A DNA stretch of 64,000 bases from Aquimarina sp. TRL1 (GCF_013365535.1 NZ_CP053590.1:3958501-4022500); one strand, 5' to 3'; positions 9,208 through 18,649 are shown, counted from the stretch's first letter. Notes: a model not told the origin generated them from the letters alone. Translations and numbers: made by a program.

Positions 9208-9981
9208 TTAAAACTTTTCGAATACTCCCAGACCAAATAGCGCAAAATCATATTTCACAGGATCATTTTTATCGAATTTCCGTAGTGTTTGATCTAATTC
9301 AGCAAGCGCTTTCCCATCATTTTGCTTTCTTTTTAGAAGTCCTAATTTTCTGGCAACATTGCCAGAATGTACATCTAGAGGGCAGGATAGCTGCGCAGGT
9401 GAGATTTTATTCCATATGCCGAGATCAACTCCTGCTTTGGCGTCTCTAACCATCCACCTGAGAAACATATTGATTCTTTTAGCAGCAGAATTTTTATGAG
9501 GATCACTAATGTGTTTTTGTGTTCTACTGGGGTGGGGGATGCTAAAAAACTCTTTTTTGAATTCATGGATTGCATGTTGTAATGTGTCTTTTTCTGCATG
9601 TATGGCAAAAAAAGGCTCCAATCCATCATATATGGTATAAAGATGCCTTAGCGCAGTAATAAAATAAGCAAGATCTATACTGTTAAAGGTACGGTGTACA
9701 AAACCATCCAACCCTTCTAATTGTGATTGTGTATGAGACATAACAAAATCATACGGGCTATCTCCCAGTAATTTCATTAGCTTATGAGCATTCGTCAATA
9801 TACTTTTTCTATTCCCCCAGGAGATGGTGGCAGTCAGGAATCCTGCAATTTCGATATCTTGTTTGAGAGAAAACAAATGAGGAATTTGAATAGGGTCAGT
9901 TTCAATGAATTTAGGATGTTCATAGAAGGAAGCTTTTTCGTTTAAAAAGCTCTTTATTTCTGATTTTGTCAATTTTTTCAC
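9208..9981 (-). CDS. TIGR02757/DUF2400 family protein
   Basis: A 257-residue cytoplasmic protein recognised as the TIGR02757 family from the pattern DPIQIPHLFSLKQDIEIAGFL, ATISWGNRKSI, MVRDAKAGVDLGIWNKISPAQLSCPLDVHSG and DPVKYDFALFGLGV near the C-terminus. The family is widespread in Bacteroidota and has no established function. It is transcribed alone: 186 bp separate its stop from the start of the PhoX-like gene, and a long gene-poor stretch lies upstream. Confidence 0.85.
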   Translation of the reverse strand: MKKLTKSEIKSFLNEKASFYEHPKFIETDPIQIPHLFSLKQDIEIAGFLTATISWGNRKSILTNAHKLMKLLGDSPYDFVMSHTQSQLEGLDGFVHRTFNSIDLAYFITALRHLYTIYDGLEPFFAIHAEKDTLQHAIHEFKKEFFSIPHPSRTQKHISDPHKNSAAKRINMFLRWMVRDAKAGVDLGIWNKISPAQLSCPLDVHSGNVARKLGLLKRKQNDGKALAELDQTLRKFDKNDPVKYDFALFGLGVFEKF

Positions 9982-10228
9982 TAAGAAGTTTGTATAAAAT
10001 AGATCACTAAGTCCTTTGTTATGAGAGGTTATGTGGGAAGAATATACAATTTCCCGTTAAGCCTCTATATGTTACTAAAGTTACTATAATGACAGATGTT
10101 ACAGAGGCAAAGATACGATTCAGAAGGTGATAACTAAGTATTATTTATACGGGAAGTGAAAATTATAATAAAAATGGATTTAGTCATTGATTTAATACAC
10201 TTCGTACAGTGAAAACGACATTTAGTAT

Positions 10229-10273
10229 GTTGCAACTTTCATTAAATTTACTTTAAGTATAAATTGTTGCAAC
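10229..10273. repeat. Pair of GTTGCAAC palindromes
   Basis: Two identical perfect 8-bp palindromes, GTTGCAAC at 10229-10236 and 10266-10273, each followed by TTT, with starts 37 bp apart. They lie 24 bp upstream of a small ORF start, a position suited to a repressor or activator site. No regulator is identified. Confidence 0.4.
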
Positions 10274-10296
10274 TTTTTAATTTAACACAAGCTCAA

Positions 10297-10395
10297 ATGA
10301 AAACTCTTATCTCACCTGTGTCCCTTGCACGAACATCGGAGGTATTTTATTCTTATTCCAAAGGAAAAAGATATTTTGTATTAGGAAATTGGTAA
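10297..10395 (+). CDS. Candidate 32-residue peptide
   Basis: ATG to TAA gives MKTLISPVSLARTSEVFYSY and then SKGKRYFVLGNW. It is basic and aromatic-rich with no signal peptide or membrane span. Support is contextual only: paired palindromes just upstream and an otherwise unexplained intrinsic terminator 330 bp downstream. I recognise no family, and it may be a chance ORF. Confidence 0.25.
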   Translation: MKTLISPVSLARTSEVFYSYSKGKRYFVLGNW

Positions 10396-10726
10396 ACCCA
10401 TTATTAAAAAAGTCTTATAAATATTAGGTTATAGTTATATGTTTATGGGAAGAGTTTTACTGCATATGGAATAGTTTTTCATATGTGACAAAGCATTGTC
10501 TTTTTGGTAGGTTTTTTAATATAGAGTGGATATTATCAAGATGTATAAGATTGTTTATTACCGATGACATAAACCCATATCTTATTTTAATAGTATCTTT
10601 TTCACATAAATTACAATATCAACGGGTGCGCAATTTATTTAATAGATTGGTATTGTATGCATCTATCTCTATAAAGCAATAGTTTACCTACTTTAGTAAT
10701 CTAAAAGACAATATTATTGTTGAAAG

Positions 10727-10762
10727 AAAGAGGTTTCTTAACTGGAAACCTCTTTTATTTTT
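10727..10762 (+). terminator. Intrinsic terminator without an obvious upstream gene
   Basis: Eleven-bp perfect arms (AAAGAGGTTTC / GAAACCTCTTT) with a 7-nt loop and a T-rich tail. Nothing that is clearly a gene lies upstream on the plus strand for more than 1 kb, pointing to a short transcript here. Confidence 0.75.
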
Positions 10763-11238
10763 TTAACTATCTTCGGGATAAGTAGCACATCCCTGTATTC
10801 TTGAGATGTATTATAAATACTTTCTTTCCTATATCGTAGGATATGTAAATACGGTTACCTTTACCTCTAAATTAAAAAAATCGTATCCTACATATGAATA
10901 TTTCCAAAACGTTTTGTTCAGAAGTACTTCACTTATACATTGATTAAAAACATCTATTATTTAGAAATAAGAGAACTACTTAGATAGGAAATCATTTATA
11001 AAGTATACGAGTAGTGTTTGCTAGTATGTGATTTTTGTTCTGAAAACAGTTATTTGGTTGGTTTTTAACGGTTAAAATGTTAAAATGTTACGTTTATTTA
11101 CATTAAATTACGGTTTTATTGTAAAAAATGTACGGTTCGTACGCTAAAACATACAGTTGGTGTATTTGTATTTCATATAAACATATTGTTAACGTAATTT
11201 TAAGATATAATTAACAGTTAAACAAACCTCAAAATATT

Positions 11239-12084
11239 ATGAAAAGAATTAAATACTTAGCTATCTGTACTTTATTAGTAGGAAGTGTTATTTCATGTCA
11301 GAAGAATGATGTAGCAGAAGAAATACAAGATGAAAAAGAAGAAGTGTCAAAAGAACAATTACTTAAGCTCGCAGCAATGGGGGTGAATACAGATGATGTT
11401 ACTGTTGTTAAGAGGACTTTTTTAGATGGAGTAACTCAAAGTTTTCTTAAGAACGATACTGATTTATTGTTTTCATATGATTTGAGCTCTTATGATGATT
11501 TAGGACAAAATAAACAAGGAAATAAGCACTACAGAACAAGGAACCTTATTTCTAACTTTAATAGAACCATCGATATTTTAGGATATACTGGTAATGGAAA
11601 TGCATTGACAGGAAAAATGCGTACGGCATTGCAATGGGCTGTAAATAACTATAATAGTCTAAATACTTCTTTACATTTTAGGCTGACATTTGGAACAAAC
11701 TACCAGGCAGCTGATATGGTTGTTTACAATAATAATCTTCCGAATTTAGGAGGAGAAGCAGGATTTCCTGAAGGAGGAAGAGCTTTTAAATGGATTCAAC
11801 TGAATCAGGGAAACGAAAGTTATCCTACAAATTTTATTGAACATGTAATCACTCATGAAATAGGACATTGTATCGGATTACGTCACACAGATTATTTTAA
11901 TAGAGTATGTAATGGTGTAAATGAAGGAGATGGAGGAATAGGAGCTATCCATATTCCAGGAACTCCAAATTATATTGATATTACATCCATTATGATTTCA
12001 TGCCCCCCACCAGGAACAGACCCTAATACTTATAGCGGAGAATTCACAGCCAACGATGTTAGGGCAATACAATACTTATATTAA
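11239..12084 (+). CDS. M57-type zinc metalloprotease lipoprotein
   Basis: A 281-residue protein with a lipoprotein signal (VGSVISCQKND) and a metzincin-type zinc motif H206EIGHCIGLRH216, followed by DITSIMISC, a probable Met-turn. This matches the dual-action HEIGH metallopeptidase family (M57) found in Bacteroidota. A linker with an acidic tract (EEIQDEKEEVSKEQ) precedes the catalytic domain. It is predicted to cleave proteins at the cell surface; substrates are unknown. It is monocistronic: a 1.2-kb gene-poor stretch precedes it and a terminator follows 33 bp after the stop. Confidence 0.85.
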   Translation: MKRIKYLAICTLLVGSVISCQKNDVAEEIQDEKEEVSKEQLLKLAAMGVNTDDVTVVKRTFLDGVTQSFLKNDTDLLFSYDLSSYDDLGQNKQGNKHYRTRNLISNFNRTIDILGYTGNGNALTGKMRTALQWAVNNYNSLNTSLHFRLTFGTNYQAADMVVYNNNLPNLGGEAGFPEGGRAFKWIQLNQGNESYPTNFIEHVITHEIGHCIGLRHTDYFNRVCNGVNEGDGGIGAIHIPGTPNYIDITSIMISCPPPGTDPNTYSGEFTANDVRAIQYLY

Positions 12085-12116
12085 TTTTATAAGGGAAATT
12101 TTGAATTAATGGTAAG

Positions 12117-12149
12117 AAAAGAGTTGTCTCCCCAAAGGCAACTCTTTTT
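12117..12149. terminator. Bidirectional terminator
   Basis: Stem AAAAGAGTTGTC / GGCAACTCTTTT with an 8-nt loop and a T-run, lying between the convergent M57 protease and lolD-like genes; the A-run on the left serves the minus strand. Confidence 0.8.
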
Positions 12150-12166
12150 GTATGCGATTATTTTTT

Positions 12167-12829
12167 TTAAGTACTGATTTTACCATCTACCATCACCAAT
12201 TTTCGATCTGCCATATTAGCAAGTTCTTGGTTGTGAGTAACTATGACGAAGGTTTGTCCGAATTCATCCCGAAGCTTAAAGAATAATTTGTGTAGGTTTT
12301 CTGCTGCTTCACTATCCAGATTTCCAGATGGTTCATCAGCAAAAACAACTCTGGGGTTATTTATTAATGCTCTGGCAACAGCAACTCTTTGTTGCTCCCC
12401 CCCGGATAATGCGCTAGGTTTATGATTACTTCTGTGGGATAGCTGCAAAAAATGCAATAATTCTTTTGCTCTTTTTTCTGCAACTGCTTTTGGAGTATTT
12501 TTTATAAATGCAGGGATACATATATTTTCCAAAGCGGTAAATTCTGGAAGCAACTGATGAAACTGAAAAATAAACCCTAAGGTTTCGTTTCTGAACTTAG
12601 ACAGTTGTTTTTTTGAAAGCCGGGTAATATCCGAACCGCTTATTTCCAGAAAGGAACTTGTTGTACGATTAGGAGTGTCCAAAGTACCCAAAATCTGCAG
12701 TAATGTAGTTTTTCCTGCTCCGGAAGCACCTACAATTGAGACGATTTCACTTTCTTTGATATGAAGGTTAACACCTTTCAAAACATGTAAATCTCCGTAG
12801 TATTTATGAATATCGGTTGCTTTTATCAT
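12167..12829 (-). CDS. lolD: LolD-like ABC transporter ATP-binding protein
   Basis: A 220-residue ATPase with Walker [11 protein letters not shown]-loop in [12 protein letters not shown], signature LSGGEQQR, Walker B VVFADEP and the H-loop [19 protein letters not shown] is characteristic of the LolD/MacB branch, which powers release of lipoproteins from the inner membrane toward LolA or other mechanotransmission. No permease gene is adjacent, so the LolCE partner lies elsewhere, as is common in Bacteroidota. It sits 65 bp downstream of the DUF5916 gene on the same strand and could be read from that promoter. Confidence 0.85.
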   Translation of the reverse strand: MIKATDIHKYYGDLHVLKGVNLHIKESEIVSIVGASGAGKTTLLQILGTLDTPNRTTSSFLEISGSDITRLSKKQLSKFRNETLGFIFQFHQLLPEFTALENICIPAFIKNTPKAVAEKRAKELLHFLQLSHRSNHKPSALSGGEQQRVAVARALINNPRVVFADEPSGNLDSEAAENLHKLFFKLRDEFGQTFVIVTHNQELANMADRKLVMVDGKIST

Positions 12830-12894
12830 AGTATCATCAAGCTTGAAGCAGTGAAAATAATCAAAATATACTGCTTAATCATAATGATCGTGAA

Positions 12895-15324
12895 TTAAAA
12901 GAATTCTTTTACATTATTTACGTCCAGAAAGTAAACAATGCGCAGGGATACATTATGAGTAATGTTCTGATCAAATAGGGTATCCAGGCTTTCTATATAA
13001 TCAATATCAGAGAGCTCATCCTGATTAAAAATTTGATTTCGGTATAGAAGAGTAGCAAGACTTCCGGGAGCAAATCTCCAGTTAAAACTAAGGTCTAAAT
13101 TCCAAATGTTGAAATTTCGATTAGGATCATTCTCAGAGATATCATAATTCTCAATCAAAGAACGGGTCCCATTATCATTTAATCGCGTAAAGATATTATC
13201 AGAATAATCAGCAGTGCTCCAAAAGTTTCTAAACCTTAAGTTGATTGATTTAAAGGGATCAAAATTATAGCTGGCACTAATGGAGTTTTCTAAAGAAGTA
13301 ATATCCCTTTGACCAAAAAATACATCTGTATCATCATTATCTACATAGCCAAACTCATTATCAGATCTTAGATATTGAGAAAAGAGAATGAGCAGAAAAC
13401 GATCAGAAAACCGAAACCTAGGAGAGAATTCCATTCTATAAAATCGTCTTGGGTCATCGAACCATTTTCTATAGCGGAGATCAGCATCAAAAGCGAATTT
13501 TTTTCTGTAATCAGTAGATATCCACATAGATCCTCCGTAACTCGGATTAATCAATACAAATTTACCGGAAACTCTGGGTTCGAAATAGTCTTTATTTTTA
13601 GTATTAAAAGAAGTAAACCCACCGAATGCAGTTCGGTTTTTAGTACTGAAGAAAGCATTTCCGCCAAATACATTCCTTGTTTGTGTACTGGGGTCATACA
13701 ATCGATTATGTCGTACAAATACATTGACCCGATATTTGTTAAACCAGCCTACAGGTTTAAAACTTTCATAAGAAGCATTTACTCTAAAATTGTTAAAATT
13801 ATTTCTGAAATTAACCCCCATATCGTTAATGTCATATGAAGTATTGGCTAGGTCATATCCAAAACCATATCTGAAATTTCCTTTAATTCGATCAAAATCA
13901 ATTTCAGTTGCAAAACCAGCAATATTATCTCCGGGAGTATTAACCTGACTCATTATAGTTCTACCGGTTAACCGGTAAGAATTCCTTTTATTTGTTAAGT
14001 TCCATACCAGTCCAGTAACATTAGCATCTCTGAAGTCACTACCATTTCTGGTGACATTAGTATTGATCAGAGAGATAGAGGAATTGTTATTAAATTGTTG
14101 GTCAAATACCAGAATATTATAATTAGCTAGGGACTCAACTACTTTTTTTCTTGTTTCTAGCGAGACAGTATCTGTAATAGTGACTTCGGTTTTTTCGGTG
14201 ACAGCATTAAAGAAGCCGATTCCTAAATTATCTTTGGTTCTTCCCGAAATTTTTAACGCATTGAGCAGATTTACCTTTGCAGGAACATCTTCTGCTACTT
14301 CATTTTCCGAAAGTTCATCATCAGAAACTCTTTTGGTAGGAGCATTTCCTATACGCCTGGAGAAGAAAATATCTCCTTTATTAAAAAGTTCTGTTCCTTC
14401 AGTAAAAAATTGCCTGTTTTCATCAAAGGTCTGTTCGAATGGACCTAAGTTTAACCGGACTTCATCAAAAGCAGCTTGTCCAAAATCAGGGATAAGGGTA
14501 GCATCCAGTGTGAAACTGTTACTGATACCGTACTTTAGATCCATTCCGGCAGTAAAATCAGTTTTTGCTTTTCCTTCTTTAAAGGTTTCTACAACCTGAG
14601 CAAAAGGGAAAAAGGTCAGACGAATAGGAGGAGTTATATTTTTAACGCCTTCTACTATTCCTGAATATTGTGTTTGCTGTCCTATTGAGTTATCAATTCT
14701 ATTCCAGGTATGTGTTTCGTTCTGACGACTTAATTTTCTATAGAAATTGATCCCCCAATCCTGTATTTCTGTATCAGGGAACCGGAGGGCATTATACGGG
14801 ATTTTGAACTCAGCATACCATCCCTTTTCATCAATAGATACTTTGGCATCAAATACTACATTATAACTAAAATCTTCTTGAAACTGATCAGCACGGGCAT
14901 CCCCGATGGTACCAGCACTGGTTACAAAAAAACGCGTCTCGTTTAAACCGTCATTATAGGTGTTTAAAGAAATAACAAAAAAATCAGCTTGAACAAAAAC
15001 ATCATCCCTTTGACTAATTTGTCGTAAAATTTGTTCCGGTTTGTCATCATATAAATATGCAGCAAAATAAACAGCTTTATCATCATATCCCATTTTTACT
15101 TCACTTCGAATTGAAGAAGGAATATCACCGTCATTTCCAGGTTGCCACATATGAAAATCTCCAAAAGAAGGAAGTTCATCCCAAATCTTATCCGTAAGAA
15201 TGCCATCTATAGTAGGGGGAGTATCAATTCTTGTCGCAGTTAATACCTTTTTATCTTGTGCGATTACAGCGGTACTAAAGAATAAAAGAAGAAGGCTTAT
15301 TCTTAGAGGAAATTGCAAATTCAT
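12895..15324 (-). CDS. DUF5916 protein with CBM9-like N-terminus
   Basis: About 809 residues. The chosen ATG at 15324 gives a clean signal peptide, MNLQFPLRISLLLLFFSTAV; a longer frame begins at 15381 but would bury it. Residues about 25-210 resemble the carbohydrate-binding module family 9 fold (PTIDGILTDKIWDEL, SEVKMGYDDKAVYFAAYLYD, GWYAEFKIPYNALRF). The rest matches DUF5916: an outer-membrane barrel-like region with many aromatic beta-strands (FSPRFRFSDRF, LRFRNFWSTADYSDN) and a C-terminus ending in a hydrophobic residue. Probable outer-membrane protein of unknown substrate; members are often near peptidase genes. Confidence 0.82.
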   Translation of the reverse strand: MNLQFPLRISLLLLFFSTAVIAQDKKVLTATRIDTPPTIDGILTDKIWDELPSFGDFHMWQPGNDGDIPSSIRSEVKMGYDDKAVYFAAYLYDDKPEQILRQISQRDDVFVQADFFVISLNTYNDGLNETRFFVTSAGTIGDARADQFQEDFSYNVVFDAKVSIDEKGWYAEFKIPYNALRFPDTEIQDWGINFYRKLSRQNETHTWNRIDNSIGQQTQYSGIVEGVKNITPPIRLTFFPFAQVVETFKEGKAKTDFTAGMDLKYGISNSFTLDATLIPDFGQAAFDEVRLNLGPFEQTFDENRQFFTEGTELFNKGDIFFSRRIGNAPTKRVSDDELSENEVAEDVPAKVNLLNALKISGRTKDNLGIGFFNAVTEKTEVTITDTVSLETRKKVVESLANYNILVFDQQFNNNSSISLINTNVTRNGSDFRDANVTGLVWNLTNKRNSYRLTGRTIMSQVNTPGDNIAGFATEIDFDRIKGNFRYGFGYDLANTSYDINDMGVNFRNNFNNFRVNASYESFKPVGWFNKYRVNVFVRHNRLYDPSTQTRNVFGGNAFFSTKNRTAFGGFTSFNTKNKDYFEPRVSGKFVLINPSYGGSMWISTDYRKKFAFDADLRYRKWFDDPRRFYRMEFSPRFRFSDRFLLILFSQYLRSDNEFGYVDNDDTDVFFGQRDITSLENSISASYNFDPFKSINLRFRNFWSTADYSDNIFTRLNDNGTRSLIENYDISENDPNRNFNIWNLDLSFNWRFAPGSLATLLYRNQIFNQDELSDIDYIESLDTLFDQNITHNVSLRIVYFLDVNNVKEFF

Positions 15325-15588
15325 AAATCTTTTGGCGTTTCTTATTTTGTTTTCATTTGCAAAACTAGCTTTGTAATACATGCACCCTTACTAATAAAAA
15401 GTTAAAAACTGGATTATAGTGACTTGATTCCCTTTGTTTTTCTTAAATAAATATTGTTTTTAACAATAATTTATGAAAAATAAAGAAATGATAAGTAAGA
15501 AATAAACTCCGATCAATTTCTTGATCCTAAAATATGTTTACGGGTATTATTTGACTATTTTTAACAACTGATAAAAAAAGGAAACAAT

Positions 15589-15596
15589 TAGGTTTG
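15589..15596 (+). promoter_or_regulatory. Possible -7 box of folE
   Basis: TAGGTTTG matches the Bacteroidota TAnnTTTG box exactly, 70 bp upstream of the folE ATG. The upstream half is weak (CTG at 15568-15570, 18 bp away). Confidence 0.35.
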
Positions 15597-15666
15597 TAAA
15601 ATCTCTGAACTTGGTATGAATTATGCTAGATGAAAAGAGGAAAGATAACCTGGTAAAAGAAAAAAA

Positions 15667-16263
15667 ATGGCGTATAAAAATTTTGAAGAATACAATATAA
15701 AAGTTACTGAAAGTATTAAAAATGAATACAGGTCGATAATAGAAGATATAGGAGAGGATGTAGAAAGAGAAGGAATTGTAAAAACCCCAGAAAGAGCAGC
15801 TAAGGCGATGCAATTTCTTACCCAGGGATATCACCTTAACCCGGAAGAAATTCTAAGAGGTGCTATGTTTAAGGAAGATTATGATGATATGGTTATAGTG
15901 AAAGACATTGAACTGTATTCCTTATGTGAGCATCATATGTTGCCTTTTTTTGGGAAAGCACATGTTGCTTATATACCTAATGGATATATAGTAGGTTTGA
16001 GCAAAATTCCAAGAATTGTCGATGTGTTTTCCAGAAGATTGCAAGTACAGGAACGATTGACGCATGATATTTTGGAATGCATTAATAGTACTTTACAGCC
16101 TAAGGGAGTGGCAGTAGTTATTGAAGCATCTCATATGTGCATGATGATGAGAGGAGTTCAGAAACAAAATTCAGTTACTACAACTTCTGGTTTTAGAGGA
16201 CAGTTCGAAAAAATAGAAACAAGAACGGAGTTTTTGAGGTTGATTACAGCCGATTTGACATAG
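15667..16263 (+). CDS. folE: GTP cyclohydrolase I
   Basis: A 198-residue enzyme that converts GTP to 7,8-dihydroneopterin triphosphate, the first step of folate and pterin synthesis (also feeding queuosine). The zinc-binding [18 protein letters not shown], the catalytic [20 protein letters not shown] and [10 protein letters not shown] are all intact, so it is the zinc-dependent FolE1 type. The cytoplasmic enzyme normally forms a decamer. Start ATG follows an A-rich stretch typical of Bacteroidota ribosome sites. The next gene starts 57 bp later on the same strand. Confidence 0.95.
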   Translation: MAYKNFEEYNIKVTESIKNEYRSIIEDIGEDVEREGIVKTPERAAKAMQFLTQGYHLNPEEILRGAMFKEDYDDMVIVKDIELYSLCEHHMLPFFGKAHVAYIPNGYIVGLSKIPRIVDVFSRRLQVQERLTHDILECINSTLQPKGVAVVIEASHMCMMMRGVQKQNSVTTTSGFRGQFEKIETRTEFLRLITADLT

Positions 16264-16320
16264 TATTTTTTTGGAATACTATTTGTTATCTTTATGATAT
16301 AAAACCTATTATGTTATTAT

Positions 16321-16620
16321 ATGAAAGATGATAAATACAAAAAACTAGCCCTGAGTATACTTTTTGATGCCATGGGAATGGTAACTTTTTTTATTCCCGG
16401 AGTAGGGGAGTTCGGGGATATTGTCTGGGCTCCGATCGCTGCTTGGTTGATGACCAGAATGTATAAAGGGAATACAGGAAAAGCAGCTGGGATATTTACT
16501 CTTATTGAAGAAGCACTTCCTGGATTAGATGTAATTCCTACGTTTTCTATTATGTGGCTGTATACCTATGTTGTCAAAAAGAAAAAGGAAGATACAATTG
16601 TAGATATTGATCCTTCTTAA
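16321..16620 (+). CDS. Small conserved membrane protein
   Basis: A 99-residue protein with two or three hydrophobic segments (LSILFDAMGMVTFFIPGVG, VWAPIAAWLMTRMY, SIMWLYTYVV) and charged ends, so a small inner-membrane protein. I know similar uncharacterised proteins from flavobacteria but no function. It lies 57 bp after folE and may share its transcript. Its stop overlaps the end of the convergent gene by 4 bp. Confidence 0.7.
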   Translation: MKDDKYKKLALSILFDAMGMVTFFIPGVGEFGDIVWAPIAAWLMTRMYKGNTGKAAGIFTLIEEALPGLDVIPTFSIMWLYTYVVKKKKEDTIVDIDPS

Positions 16621-17138
16621 TCTCTTAACATCTTGGCAAATCCCATTCTTCGAAGCATTTTCTTTTCAAAGTCCCAGAAAAATGTGAATTGCCCGAATAG
16701 CCACCCGGTAATTAAAAGTAATATTTGGTAGGCGGGAAATATTAATAGTAACCGTACAGGCCAATAAATCCAACCGTTTGTATTGCCTTTATGAATTCCT
16801 AAAAAAGAAATGATAGGCTCTGATATTTTTGCAGAAACGGATCCCGTAATTGCAAACACAATGAAGATGGCTATCATTTCCCATTTATAGGTGATCTTCC
16901 ATTTTTTTTCCAGTTTATGAAATAGATATATGGTTACTCTATATAGCACGTATGTAATTAATAAGATAAGAGGATATAAAATACTCTTGTAGGTAATAGT
17001 ATGTAATAAGGAAGGAAAAAAACTCAAAAAAGCTTTGCTTAATAAATAAGAGCAAAAGAGTAGGGCAACCAGACCTAAAAAGGGAAAAATTAATTGCCAG
17101 TTTTTTTTGATTTCCCACCGATCTTTTAGTTTCTTCAT
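16617..17138 (-). CDS. Membrane protein, DUF6787-like
   Basis: About 173 residues from the ATG at 17138; a start at 17153 adds five residues. It has four to five predicted membrane segments (LIFPFLGLVALLFCSYLL, LYPLILLITYVLYRVTIYLF, MIAIFIVFAITGSVSA, LLLIFPAYQILLLITGWLFG) and ends in FTFFWDFEKKMLRRMGF, a tail I associate with the DUF6787 family. Function unknown. It lies 39 bp downstream of the DUF6146-like lipoprotein gene, a pairing that seems common in flavobacteria. Confidence 0.7.
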   Translation of the reverse strand: MKKLKDRWEIKKNWQLIFPFLGLVALLFCSYLLSKAFLSFFPSLLHTITYKSILYPLILLITYVLYRVTIYLFHKLEKKWKITYKWEMIAIFIVFAITGSVSAKISEPIISFLGIHKGNTNGWIYWPVRLLLIFPAYQILLLITGWLFGQFTFFWDFEKKMLRRMGFAKMLRD

Positions 17139-17177
17139 AGCACGAAAATACAATTAAAAAGATCCAGAATCAAAACT

Positions 17178-17603
17178 TTAAGATCTTGTTAATATGAATC
17201 GTTGTCGATACCGCTGCTCTAAGAATAAGAAGTAATTAAACAGTAAGTAATTTACTTCATATCCATAATCAATATTGCTTTGATAATTGATTTGTTGCTC
17301 GTATATATTGGGGTTAAATCGCTGAGGTTGTAATACTCGTTGATTGTATTCAATTACATATTGTCTGTTTCGATTCGCAAGAAATTGTTTAGAGTAAAAT
17401 CCTCTGGGTCTTTGGGTTACTAGCCAGGCATTGAATCCGGGCTCTATAATGATAATTTCATATGACAGACTATCATTGCTAATTCTAATCGTATCAGAAG
17501 CAATATCTGTGGTGATTGGAGCATTCATATCTTTTCCTTTATTTGTAGAAGAACAACTATAAATAAAAATGAAGAGTAATGATATTTGTAGGATAGTTTT
17601 CAT
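17178..17603 (-). CDS. DUF6146-like lipoprotein
   Basis: A 141-residue lipoprotein (signal LLFIFIYSCSSTN). The mature part contains YEIIIIEPGFNAWLVTQRPR and YEVNYLLFNYFLFLEQRY, which I associate with DUF6146, a short Bacteroidota family with no known role. It is the first gene of a two-gene unit with the DUF6787-like membrane protein. Confidence 0.7.
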   Translation of the reverse strand: MKTILQISLLFIFIYSCSSTNKGKDMNAPITTDIASDTIRISNDSLSYEIIIIEPGFNAWLVTQRPRGFYSKQFLANRNRQYVIEYNQRVLQPQRFNPNIYEQQINYQSNIDYGYEVNYLLFNYFLFLEQRYRQRFILTRS

Positions 17604-17670
17604 ATGCTTATACGGTGATCAAGGTACGAAAAAGATACTGATAATAGAATGTCTTTAACGTTTTAGAAGG

Positions 17671-17706
17671 AAAACAAAAAACGCTCCTTTGTAGAAAAGA
17701 GCGTTA
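17671..17706 (-). terminator. Terminator of the DUF937 gene
   Basis: Arms AACGCTC / GAGCGTT with a 12-nt loop, followed on the minus strand by TTTTGTTTT. Confidence 0.75.
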
Positions 17707-17751
17707 ATTTTATGCATCGTATAATGACGTCTGCCGGATAATATCAGAAGG

Positions 17752-18387
17752 TTATTTACCAAAAAGTCCTCCTAATAGTCCTCCCAGACCACCTTTTTTC
17801 TTTCCACTATTTAATAACATACCAGCTACATCATCTAACACACTTCCATCTCCATCTGCATCAAGGAATGTTTCGATAAGTGATTGCTCTTTAGAACCAG
17901 TTCCTCCACCAAGCATTCCGCCAAGTAAACCACTTAATCCACTAGCATCACTTACATTGTTTTGCGAAGCTTGCTTTCCTAGTACTCCCATTAAGATTGG
18001 AGCCGCTACTTTCAGGATTTGTCCGACAGAACCAGCGTCGATACCTGATTTCTGACTTAGACTGTTTTCTACAGCTGTTTGTTTACTTCCTAAAATATGT
18101 CCTAATATTCCTGCTCCATCGTTTGTTACACTTTCGTCAACACCTCCATCAAAAAGACCACCTAAATTATCTAAAATTCCACCGGTATGCTTACCTGTAA
18201 GAGCTCCTAATAAACCAGAGGCTCCCTCAGGAGTAGATGCGTTTCGTTGCATTGCTCCCATTAATACAGGCATAGCCATACTTAATAAATTACTTGTTTT
18301 GTCAGTAGACTGACCTGTTTGATTACTAACACCACTAATAATTTGCTTACCAATAGGGCTATTTAATAAATCTAAAATTCCAGACAT
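17752..18387 (-). CDS. DUF937 protein with EF-hand-like loop
   Basis: A 211-residue glycine-rich protein of the DUF937 type: SPIGKQIISGVSNQTGQS at the start and repeated helical SGLLGALTG / LGGMLGG blocks. Near the C-terminus D176ADGDGSVLDD186 fits an EF-hand/dockerin-type calcium loop, followed by a glycine-leucine tail. There is no signal peptide. The family has no agreed function; distant relatives such as YidB are cytoplasmic. It is transcribed alone, with a terminator after the stop. Confidence 0.78.
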   Translation of the reverse strand: MSGILDLLNSPIGKQIISGVSNQTGQSTDKTSNLLSMAMPVLMGAMQRNASTPEGASGLLGALTGKHTGGILDNLGGLFDGGVDESVTNDGAGILGHILGSKQTAVENSLSQKSGIDAGSVGQILKVAAPILMGVLGKQASQNNVSDASGLSGLLGGMLGGGTGSKEQSLIETFLDADGDGSVLDDVAGMLLNSGKKKGGLGGLLGGLFGK

Positions 18388-18586
18388 ATTTTGTTTATTT
18401 TGTTATAACATAAATTTACATTTTATTTCGAAGGAATAGAATTGTATTATATGATTTTTAAATCAATATCGATAAAATGTTGCTTTTTGTCGCTAAAGAG
18501 CTTTTTTAAGGCTTTTTTATTAATGTTTTTGACTTGTAGCTTCTTTTAATTTTTTATAGAGATTGTATATTTTTTATTCTAAAAAG

Positions 18587-18624
18587 AAAACATCGTTTTT
18601 TCTGATCAGAAAAAACGATGTTTT
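18587..18624 (-). terminator. Perfect 38-bp palindrome, terminator of serC-serA
   Basis: Two uninterrupted 19-bp arms meeting at TGATCA, 26 bp after the serA stop, with a T-rich tract on either side. It can terminate both strands, though only the minus strand has an upstream gene. Confidence 0.8.
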
Positions 18625-18649
18625 ATAAAATAAATATGATATTAAAAAA

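Larger units (their letters stand above)
9982..11238. other. Long gene-poor region
   Basis: About 1.26 kb with no convincing long coding region. It contains a pair of GTTGCAAC palindromes (10229, 10266), a 32-codon ORF (10297-10395), an intrinsic terminator at 10727-10762 with no obvious plus-strand gene feeding it, a GTACG-GTT-CGTAC dyad at 11130-11142 and AT-rich sequence upstream of the M57 protease. A GTG-started 65-codon frame at 10485-10682 has no protein-like features. A small RNA or peptide gene between about 10280 and 10762 would explain the terminator. Confidence 0.5.

Noticed and set aside
10485..10682. 65-codon plus-strand frame starting GTG
   Set aside because: No signal peptide, membrane helix or family resemblance; composition looks like translated AT-rich spacer. 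It is kept only as part of the gene-poor region note.
15547..15834. 95-codon minus-strand frame, Phe/Tyr/Ser rich
   Set aside because: Overlaps the start of folE on the opposite strand and has no protein-like pattern.
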